A stretch of 7,821 nt of DNA from Robiginitomaculum sp. (GTDB lineage: Bacteria; Pseudomonadota; Alphaproteobacteria; Caulobacterales; Maricaulaceae): NCBI GenBank assembly GCA_016765255.1, contig JAESQI010000090.1:1-7821 (forward strand). Direction: 5' to 3'. Made by a program: the position numbers and the translations under genes. Below the pieces are notes generated by a model. The model had not been told where the DNA came from. It made no database searches and saw only the letters and a list, made by a program, of their open reading frames with translations. Position 1 is the stretch's first letter. Every line of letters begins with the position of its first letter. Below are positions 1 through 5,681 of the stretch, piece after piece.

Positions 1-7
1 CGTTGCT

Positions 8-22
8 GAATATAGAGTATTC
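8..22. promoter_or_regulatory. short palindrome upstream of the sensor-kinase gene
   Basis: GAATA (8-12) and TATTC (18-22) form a perfect 5-bp inverted repeat around a 5-base spacer, 49 bases before the kinase start codon. It lies where a promoter or operator would be expected. Related GAATAT/TATTC words recur in the divergent region near 4199-4241 and 4325-4329, so it may be a shared regulator site. The sequence is AT-rich and the repeat short, so chance is a real alternative. I could not find a convincing -35/-10 pair in the 70 upstream bases, and the window cuts off whatever lies further left. Confidence 0.25.
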
Positions 23-57
23 TTGCATTGCACCCAAAGATTGGCGCATACAGAGAT

Positions 58-63
58 AAGGAG
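58..63 (+). promoter_or_regulatory. ribosome binding site of the sensor-kinase gene
   Basis: AAGGAG sits 7 bases before the ATG at 71. This near-consensus Shine-Dalgarno sequence with ideal spacing fixes the start of the long sensor-kinase gene. Confidence 0.85.
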
Positions 64-70
64 ATAAAAA

Positions 71-3000
71 ATGCCGATTTGGTTGACCCTCATTGTTACG
101 TCTCTGTATATTCTCGGCTTATTTGCAATTGCGTGGCGACGCGAAAAGATAGCCAGTAAAGGAAATATACGTCAAAGCCCCTTTATCTATGCTTTGGCAC
201 TAGCCGTTTATTGTACATCTTGGACATATTTTGGCGCTGTTGGTTCTGCCGCGACGAGCGGTTGGGATTATGTTTGGATTTATGTTGGTCCTGCACTGGT
301 GGTGATGTTTTTTCCAAGTGTATTGGTTCGGATTGGGGACATTGCCCAGCGCGAAAGTATCACATCTATTTCCGACTTTTTATCTGCCCGATACGGGAAA
401 AGCCGGGGCGTTGCTGCGACCGCGACAATCATGGCTGTAGCTGGTAGCTTACCATATATTGCGCTGCAATTGAAATCTGTAGGTATGAGTTTTGAAGCTT
501 TGGTCTCCAAGGCGGGCGCCATTAAAACGGACACGGCAAATGAGACGGTTCTCATCACGGCTATAGCCCTCGCTATTTTTGCCATTTTATTTGGTGCGCG
601 CAGTCCCGATACAACAAAACACAATCCGGGCCTTATGCATGTTCTCGCTTTTGAGAGCCTAATGAAAATATCTGCTTTGATCGCTGTTTGCATATTGTCT
701 GTGACAATACTTATCAATGAGCCCGTGTCAGCAGTTAAGGCTGCGTCATCCGGTTTTTCAAGCATGAATATTTCCGGGCGGGCAATGACGAGCCTGCTTC
801 TTTCTATGGCGGCCATAATTTGTTTGCCGCGTCAATTCCATGTCGCCATTATTGAGCGTTATAACAAAGCTGAGATGCGGCGGGCGCGCTGGCTGTTCCC
901 GGTATATTTACTTATCACAAGTGTTGTTGTTGTTCCCATAACAATTGCGGGCTTGGCTGTTTTACCAACAAATGTGTCCGCCGACCTCTACGTGCTAGAA
1001 TTACCTTTGATACAAGGGAATGGTTTGTTAGCGCTGTTCGTGTTTTTAGGTGGCTTTTCGGCGGCGTCGGGTATGGTTATTGTGGCAACGATTGCTCTGT
1101 CGACCATGGTCACAAATGATATTATCGTGCCGATTTTAATTCGCACAGGACGGCTCACGCGGCTCAGCGATGCAAGTTCGCAATTGCTCATTGTCCGCCG
1201 TTCTGTGATCGTCATGCTGCTCATACTTGCTTATGGTTATTATCGTTTTGCCCAAAATAATGCGGCTCTTGCGCAAATTGGCTTGTTGTCATTCGCCGCC
1301 GCTGCGCAATTTGCTCCCGCGCTTCTTGGCGCTATTTATTGGCGGCAGGGGAAACGCAGTGGCGTTTTGGCTGGGTTAATCGTCGGGTTTGTTTTATGGT
1401 CATTTACATTGTTTATTCCCGCAATCGTAGGACACGCCATTTTGGCGAAAAACCTTCCTGTGTGGCTGGACCCCTATAGTATTTTTGGGGTTAGCTTTGG
1501 CGATAGTTTAACACATGGCGTTATTTGGAGCCTTTCGGCCAATCTTATTTTGTTCATCATTGTTTCTCTATCAACGCGTGAGCGTTTACGTGACCGCGTG
1601 CAGTCGGCAGCTTTTGTTTATGACGGGGATGTTTTGCTGCCAAAGCGGATCCACCAGTCTGCGCAAAAGAGCAATATTTCGCCGGATGGGCTTAGAACAT
1701 TGGCCTCCCGGTTTCTTAACCCTGATGCTGTTGTTCATGCGTTTGAGAAAATTGGGGAAGAGTTTGATGTGACAATATCGGGCGCACGAAAGGCTGATTG
1801 GCAATTGGTACAAAGAACCGAGCGTCTACTGGCAAGTGCTATTGGTGCATCGTCAGCCCGGGTTGTTATGCTGTCGGCGATTGGGGGCGGGGATGTAGAG
1901 TTTAGTGATTTACTCAGCGTGCTTGACCAGCAAACCCTAGCCGAGCGCTTTGATAGAAATATGCTACAATCAATGCTGGAAAATATTCCTCAAGGCATTA
2001 GCGTTGTTGATAGCGATCAATGTCTAGTCGCTTGGAATAATGCCTATGTTGATCTCTTCAAATACCCGGACGGCTTGGTGAAGGTGCATGTGCCGATCGT
2101 CCAGCTGATTAAATATAATATCAACAATGGTTGGATGCGTATTGAAAACCTAGACGATCAATTAGAGCGGCGAATATCACATATGAAGACTGGGCGAGCG
2201 CATGTGTACGAACGAGAAACCCCGGACGGACGGTATATAAGGATCGTCGGCAGCCCTATGTCTGGCGGGGGCTATGTTACAACATTTAACGATATTACGG
2301 AGGATAAAAAACGTGAACAAGCATTGGTAGTCGCCAATGAAACCCTGGAAATGCGGGTGCAGCAGAGAACAAAATCGCTTGAAGCTATGGCAAATGATCT
2401 GGATGTGGCCAGAAAGACTGCCGAAGGTGCTAATGTTTCAAAAACCCGATTTTTAGCTGCGGCCAGTCACGACTTACTACAACCGCTCAACGCGGCGCGG
2501 TTGTTTCTAGGTGCTATAAAAACCAATGATAATGGCAATAAAGATATTGGAAAAATGGTTAGCAAGGCCGATCACGCAATACAATCTGCTGATAAATTAC
2601 TTAAGGGGCTACTCGATATTTCCCGTCTTGATCACGGCGGCATGAGCGCGCAAATGTCAATACTCCCATTGGGGCCTTTATTAGAAGATATTTACGATGA
2701 AGCCCTTCCCATGGTGAAAAAAGCAGGGCTTGACATTCGCTTGGTGCCAACGCGGCTACGGGTACTTTCGGACCCAAATTTATTGACAAGCATATTACGA
2801 AATTACGTTTCAAATGCTCGCCGATACACGCAAAGCGGCGGGATTTTGATCGGCGCAAGAAGGGTTGGCAAAGAGAAAATACGCATTGAGATTTGGGATA
2901 CAGGGCAGGGGATTTCTATTGATGATCAAGAGCGCGTATTTGATGAATTTCACCGATTGAATGCAAGTCGGTTTGATGATGATAGAGGTATTGGGCTTGG

Positions 3001-3544
3001 GCTGGCCGTTGTGAAACGGATGGCGGAATTGTTGGGAGCCACCACGGTGCTACGGTCAAAAGTCGGCAAGGGCAGTGTGTTTAGCGTGACTGTGATGCGC
3101 TCTTATAAACAGATAACTGAAAACTTTAAACATGAAGATAACACGGTTTCTGCGGCTGATTTACCAAAGGGACTTGCTGTATTATGTATTGATGATGAAC
3201 CTGAAATTTTAGAAGGTATGCGCGAATTGCTAAAGGTTTGGGGGTGTTTGGTTTTTTTGGCGAAAAATAAAATGGAAGCCGAAGCTATAATGGAAACCGA
3301 AAATATAGACATCATGATCGCTGATTACCATTTGCGCGATGCGCATAATGGCATAGATGTCATAACGGCCCTAAGGCATAAGCTTTCGCATGATAGCAAT
3401 GTTTGCTTATTAACCGCAAATACTGACAAGGATGTGGCAAGCCTTGCGGATAAGAAAAACGCCATTTTACTACAAAAACCTGTGAGCCCTATCGAACTCC
3501 ACAAATTTTTAACACGGTGCGCTCATAAGGGTTTGAAGAATTAG
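71..3544 (+). CDS. crbS: CrbS/MxtR-like hybrid sensor histidine kinase with sodium/solute symporter domain
   Basis: An 1157-residue inner-membrane sensor. Residues 1 to about 500 form a sodium:solute symporter (SSF/SLC5) domain with about 13 hydrophobic segments, including the typical SWTYFGAVGSA stretch near 50-60. A soluble linker follows (about 505-620, possibly a STAC-like domain), then a PAS domain (about 630-745, LENIPQGISVVD), a short coiled coil (745-785) and a HisKA domain with phospho-acceptor His800 in AASHDLLQPL. The HATPase domain has N-box Asn911/Asn915, G1 DTGQG (943-947) and G2 GIGLGLAV (973-980). The C-terminal receiver has Asp1041/Asp1042, phospho-acceptor Asp1085, Thr1115 and Lys1136. 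All catalytic residues are present. This is the architecture of CrbS (Vibrio) and MxtR (Pseudomonas), which with CrbR/ErdR activate acetyl-CoA synthetase. The adjacent NarL-type regulator and acs strongly favour that role. CbrA-like or another SSF kinase is the alternative. The ligand is inferred, not seen. Confidence 0.88.
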   Translation: MPIWLTLIVTSLYILGLFAIAWRREKIASKGNIRQSPFIYALALAVYCTSWTYFGAVGSAATSGWDYVWIYVGPALVVMFFPSVLVRIGDIAQRESITSISDFLSARYGKSRGVAATATIMAVAGSLPYIALQLKSVGMSFEALVSKAGAIKTDTANETVLITAIALAIFAILFGARSPDTTKHNPGLMHVLAFESLMKISALIAVCILSVTILINEPVSAVKAASSGFSSMNISGRAMTSLLLSMAAIICLPRQFHVAIIERYNKAEMRRARWLFPVYLLITSVVVVPITIAGLAVLPTNVSADLYVLELPLIQGNGLLALFVFLGGFSAASGMVIVATIALSTMVTNDIIVPILIRTGRLTRLSDASSQLLIVRRSVIVMLLILAYGYYRFAQNNAALAQIGLLSFAAAAQFAPALLGAIYWRQGKRSGVLAGLIVGFVLWSFTLFIPAIVGHAILAKNLPVWLDPYSIFGVSFGDSLTHGVIWSLSANLILFIIVSLSTRERLRDRVQSAAFVYDGDVLLPKRIHQSAQKSNISPDGLRTLASRFLNPDAVVHAFEKIGEEFDVTISGARKADWQLVQRTERLLASAIGASSARVVMLSAIGGGDVEFSDLLSVLDQQTLAERFDRNMLQSMLENIPQGISVVDSDQCLVAWNNAYVDLFKYPDGLVKVHVPIVQLIKYNINNGWMRIENLDDQLERRISHMKTGRAHVYERETPDGRYIRIVGSPMSGGGYVTTFNDITEDKKREQALVVANETLEMRVQQRTKSLEAMANDLDVARKTAEGANVSKTRFLAAASHDLLQPLNAARLFLGAIKTNDNGNKDIGKMVSKADHAIQSADKLLKGLLDISRLDHGGMSAQMSILPLGPLLEDIYDEALPMVKKAGLDIRLVPTRLRVLSDPNLLTSILRNYVSNARRYTQSGGILIGARRVGKEKIRIEIWDTGQGISIDDQERVFDEFHRLNASRFDDDRGIGLGLAVVKRMAELLGATTVLRSKVGKGSVFSVTVMRSYKQITENFKHEDNTVSAADLPKGLAVLCIDDEPEILEGMRELLKVWGCLVFLAKNKMEAEAIMETENIDIMIADYHLRDAHNGIDVITALRHKLSHDSNVCLLTANTDKDVASLADKKNAILLQKPVSPIELHKFLTRCAHKGLKN

Positions 3545-4182
3545 ATTCGTTCGAAGTCTGTTGCGTCTTTGTAAATAAGCAAAGCCTGTGTCCTATTTGT
3601 AGCGCCGAGCTTTCGAAAGATAGCCGTCATATGGGCTTTGACGGTCGCAATTGTAATGCCCATCTCATAGGCGATTTGTTTATTTAACAGCCCATCTGCA
3701 AGGCCTGATAAAACCCGCCGCTGGGCAGGGGTTAAGCTCGCAAGTCGTGCGTTCACGTCTGCGTGATTTGCGGTGTCTTTCTCTTGCATTGACGGAAATG
3801 AAGTTACTCCGTTGAGGATATTGGACAATGCAATGACCATGTCATCAAATGGCATGCTTTTAGGAAGGTAGCCAGATGCGCCTAATGATTTTGCCATTTG
3901 ATACGCGGCTACCAGTTCCGTTGCCGAGACAATAGCAATTGGGCAATTGGGTTCAGCAAGATGAATGCGGCCTAAGCCTTCAAAATTTTTAGAATCAGAT
4001 AAGTTCAAGTCCAGCAATATCAAATTAAATGACACTTGATCAATGAGGGCAATGCCATCTGTTAATGAGGATGCTTTTTGTGTTTCAACGCCTAACGGGC
4101 AACATTGTTGTAACGCTGCTTCAAGAGCATCTTGAAAAAGCGGGTGGTCTTCGATGATAAGTATATTTGGCAAATCTGCCAT
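3541..4182 (-). CDS. crbR: CrbR/ErdR-like response regulator, NarL/FixJ (LuxR HTH) family
   Basis: A 213-residue cytoplasmic response regulator of usual length for the family. The receiver domain (about 5-125) has the acidic pair Glu11/Asp12, phospho-acceptor Asp58 in LILLDLN, Ser86 and Lys108 in YLPKSMP. A short linker leads to a LuxR-type helix-turn-helix (about 146-205) beginning LTPAQRRVLSGLADGLLNKQIA, with the recognition helix around TIATVKAHMTAIFRKL (177-192). The ATG is preceded by TAGGAA at good spacing, and the protein starts directly into the receiver fold. It converges on the SSF sensor kinase with a 4-base overlap and is divergent from porin-acs, so it is most likely the kinase's partner and the activator of porin-acs, as CrbR/ErdR is for acs elsewhere. 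The pairing and target are inferred from context. The family assignment is firm, the gene symbol less so. Confidence 0.88.
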   Translation of the reverse strand: MADLPNILIIEDHPLFQDALEAALQQCCPLGVETQKASSLTDGIALIDQVSFNLILLDLNLSDSKNFEGLGRIHLAEPNCPIAIVSATELVAAYQMAKSLGASGYLPKSMPFDDMVIALSNILNGVTSFPSMQEKDTANHADVNARLASLTPAQRRVLSGLADGLLNKQIAYEMGITIATVKAHMTAIFRKLGATNRTQALLIYKDATDFERI

Positions 4183-4188
4183 CCCAAA

Positions 4189-4194
4189 TTCCTA
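4189..4194 (-). promoter_or_regulatory. ribosome binding site of the response-regulator gene
   Basis: Read on the minus strand, TAGGAA ends 6 bases before the ATG (4182-4180). This supports the chosen start of the regulator. Confidence 0.6.
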
Positions 4195-4198
4195 CAGC

Positions 4199-4241
4199 CG
4201 TATATTCTATTTGTAACGGTCTCGTGGCTATTGAATATACG
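4199..4241. repeat. spaced perfect 9-bp inverted repeat in the divergent control region
   Basis: CGTATATTC (4199-4207) and its exact reverse complement GAATATACG (4233-4241) flank 25 bases. Allowing one mismatch, the arms extend inwards to 11 of 12. The arm centres are 34 bases apart, roughly three helical turns, so two regulator dimers could sit on the same DNA face. The left arm lies just upstream of the regulator's ribosome binding site, so autoregulation is one possibility. If transcribed in the regulator's leader it could instead fold as a large-loop hairpin. No T-run follows, so it is not a terminator. Confidence 0.45.
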
Positions 4242-4254
4242 ATAAATCCGAAAT

Positions 4255-4271
4255 GTCTATACGTGTTAGAC
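4255..4271. promoter_or_regulatory. candidate operator dyad GTCTA-N7-TAGAC
   Basis: A perfect 5-bp dyad with a 7-base spacer, 17 bases in all, close to the usual size of a LuxR/NarL-type operator. A second overlapping dyad (AGAC 4268-4271, GTCT 4276-4279) shares its right arm. It lies in the middle of the divergent region, suitable for control of either gene. Short dyads arise by chance, so this is only a candidate. Confidence 0.25.
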
Positions 4272-4283
4272 CTTAGTCTTATG

Positions 4284-4301
4284 TACCAATGGCTAATGGT
4301 A
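4284..4301. promoter_or_regulatory. candidate response-regulator operator, heptamer dyad TACCAAT-N4-AATGGTA
   Basis: TACCAAT (4284-4290) and AATGGTA (4295-4301) are inverted heptamers differing at one position, separated by GGCT. They resemble the TACYYMT heptamers bound by NarL-family regulators, the family of the divergent gene product, although the spacing is 4 rather than NarL's 2. The centre is 62 bases before the porin ATG. If TAGTAT (4322-4327) serves as the -10 element, the start would be near 4334 and the dyad would be centred near -41.5, the classic class II activator position. That geometry is inference from a weak -10. Confidence 0.4.
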
Positions 4302-4319
4302 AAACGCTTATATTGGATT

Positions 4320-4339
4320 GATAGTATTCTCATATTATC
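4320..4339 (+). other. possible leader hairpin abutting the porin ribosome binding site
   Basis: GATAGTAT (4320-4327) and ATATTATC (4332-4339) pair over 8 positions, one of them G-U, around the loop TCTC. The stem ends one base before the porin's AAGGGGAA. If the transcript starts upstream it would form a small AU-rich hairpin at the 5' end of the porin-acs message. The same bases include the best -10-like word (TAGTAT), so it may instead be promoter DNA. The two readings exclude each other unless there are two starts. Confidence 0.3.
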
Positions 4340-4340
4340 A

Positions 4341-4348
4341 AAGGGGAA
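4341..4348 (+). promoter_or_regulatory. ribosome binding site of the porin gene
   Basis: AAGGGGAA lies 6 bases before the ATG at 4355. The strong purine tract and spacing support the start, which also gives an intact signal peptide. Confidence 0.75.
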
Positions 4349-4354
4349 TATTTT

Positions 4355-5653
4355 ATGAAAAATAGCATTAAAACCGCACTACTACTCGGAACAGCACTGT
4401 GTTTTGCGGGCACAGCTACAGCACAAGGCTCAAGCGTTGAAGCTCGCCTCGCAGCGATGGAGGCACAAATTACAGCCCTTCGCGCAGAACTCGCGGCGGA
4501 ACGATCTGAAACGGACACCGACCTCATCAAATTAAAGGCGGCTGTAAAGCATGCGCCCATGAAAGCGACGTCATACAGTGCCGGGAACGGCGTGAAGGTT
4601 GGTGGGTTCATTGACTTTGACGCGCATTTTACCAATTATTCTGACGGCGGTTTTGCGCCAAATTCCATTGTCCGTGATTTTTATATTCCGGGCGCTACAC
4701 CAATTGGCGGCGCAGGCACAAACACAACCGACTTTACGGCGCAAGCCTCCCGGTTATGGATAGATGCCAAGCAGACCGTAAATGGAAACGTCGTTACCGC
4801 GCGCGTCGAGATGGACTTTTTGGGATCCGCTCAAGGCAACCAGAGAGTTTCAAACTCTTACTCTCCGCGTTTACGCAGAGCATATGTAGACTTTAACGGC
4901 TGGCGTGTCGGTCAAGAATGGTCAACATTTCAAAACACGTCCGCTATTCCAGAAAGTGCCAGCTTCCTCGTTCTATCTGATGGCATGGTGTTTATTAGAC
5001 AGGCTCAAATTCGTTATACCAAGGGTAATTTTCAGTTTGCGCTTGAAAACGGAAACGCGACAATTACGCCGGCATCCGGCGCTGGCCGCATAGAAGCGGA
5101 CGGAAATGTTATTCCCGACCTCGTTGGACGGTATAACCTCAAAGGTGATTTCGGCAATGTGTCCCTGTCCGCTATGGGTCGGCAATTACGCCTAGAATCA
5201 GGTGGTGGAACGGATATTAGTACATTCGCCCTCAGTGGTAACATAGCAGGCCGTTTGAATGTTGGCGAGAAAAGCGACATTCGCTTTACCTTGGCCGGCG
5301 GCAAAGGTTTGGGCCGTTATATTGGCTTAAACACGGCAAATGGCGCGGCTATTAACCCGGTCTCCGGCGATCTCGAAGCGATCCCGTCCTACGGCGGCTA
5401 TGTTGCTTACCGTCATCCATTTGCAAATGGATCACGTATCAATCTGGGTGTATCAGCTCTGTTTGTAGATAATCATAGCTTTATGGCCGCAACATCGACC
5501 AAAGAAGTCAAATCTGCATTTGCATCCTACTTATTTAATATTGCCCCCAAGGTTACTCTCGGAGGTGAAATCATGTATGGTAACCGTGAAAATGAAGCCG
5601 GCACAAATGGTGACTTTACGCGCCTCACCTTCTCAACTAAATATGGTTTCTAA
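4355..5653 (+). CDS. DcaP-like trimeric outer-membrane porin
   Basis: A 432-residue outer-membrane beta-barrel protein. It starts with a Sec signal peptide (positive Lys2/Lys6, hydrophobic core 8-18, likely cleavage after ATA at 23). A heptad-like coiled coil follows (about 27-52, VEARLAAMEAQITALRAEL), then a short linker and a barrel beginning near VKVGGFIDFDAHF (80-92). Alternating polar/hydrophobic strands run to the end, and the final residues TFSTKYGF close with the Phe recognised by the BAM machinery. An N-terminal coiled coil followed by a barrel opening with a GGFIDFDA-like strand is characteristic of DcaP-type porins, which form trimers and admit small, often negatively charged, solutes such as dicarboxylates. 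The acs start lies 28 bases after the stop with no terminator between, so the two are probably co-transcribed. Passage of acetate or other carboxylates is inferred from this context. Substrate specificity cannot be read from the sequence. Confidence 0.85.
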   Translation: MKNSIKTALLLGTALCFAGTATAQGSSVEARLAAMEAQITALRAELAAERSETDTDLIKLKAAVKHAPMKATSYSAGNGVKVGGFIDFDAHFTNYSDGGFAPNSIVRDFYIPGATPIGGAGTNTTDFTAQASRLWIDAKQTVNGNVVTARVEMDFLGSAQGNQRVSNSYSPRLRRAYVDFNGWRVGQEWSTFQNTSAIPESASFLVLSDGMVFIRQAQIRYTKGNFQFALENGNATITPASGAGRIEADGNVIPDLVGRYNLKGDFGNVSLSAMGRQLRLESGGGTDISTFALSGNIAGRLNVGEKSDIRFTLAGGKGLGRYIGLNTANGAAINPVSGDLEAIPSYGGYVAYRHPFANGSRINLGVSALFVDNHSFMAATSTKEVKSAFASYLFNIAPKVTLGGEIMYGNRENEAGTNGDFTRLTFSTKYGF

Positions 5654-5667
5654 TCATTAATTATTAT

Positions 5668-5672
5668 TGGGA
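5668..5672 (+). promoter_or_regulatory. weak ribosome binding site deciding the acs start
   Basis: TGGGA ends 9 bases before the ATG at 5682. It is a modest Shine-Dalgarno match, but it favours that ATG over an in-frame TTG at 5667, which overlaps this site. The AT-rich 28-base gap holds no other clear signal. Translation may benefit from ribosomes finishing the porin just upstream. Confidence 0.45.
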
Positions 5673-5681
5673 TTAAACTTC

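Noticed and set aside
1..70. Promoter for the kinase gene (for example TTGCAT at 23-28 as -35)
   Set aside because: No -10 hexamer at acceptable spacing matches well, and the upstream sequence is cut off by the window edge.
280..816. Minus-strand open frame of 178 codons inside the kinase gene
   Set aside because: It lies wholly antisense to the conserved SSF transmembrane coding sequence, shows no domain and lacks a supporting start signal.
3250..3258. Run of seven T in the kinase receiver region as a phase-variable slippage tract
   Set aside because: The frame is intact, the tract is short, and such runs are common in sequence of this composition.
4167..4358. Plus-strand open frame of 63 codons across the divergent region whose TGA overlaps the porin ATG (ATGA), including a possible 25-codon leader from the ATG at 4281
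   Set aside because: No ribosome binding site precedes the TTG at 4167 or the ATG at 4281, and the frame runs through the putative promoter and operator DNA. The peptide has no recognisable features. The ATGA overlap is noted but could be chance.
5667..5681. TTG start for acs adding residues MGLNF
   Set aside because: The TTG overlaps the only ribosome-site-like sequence, and the downstream ATG gives an MSHGKLSYPVP-type N-terminus of normal length.
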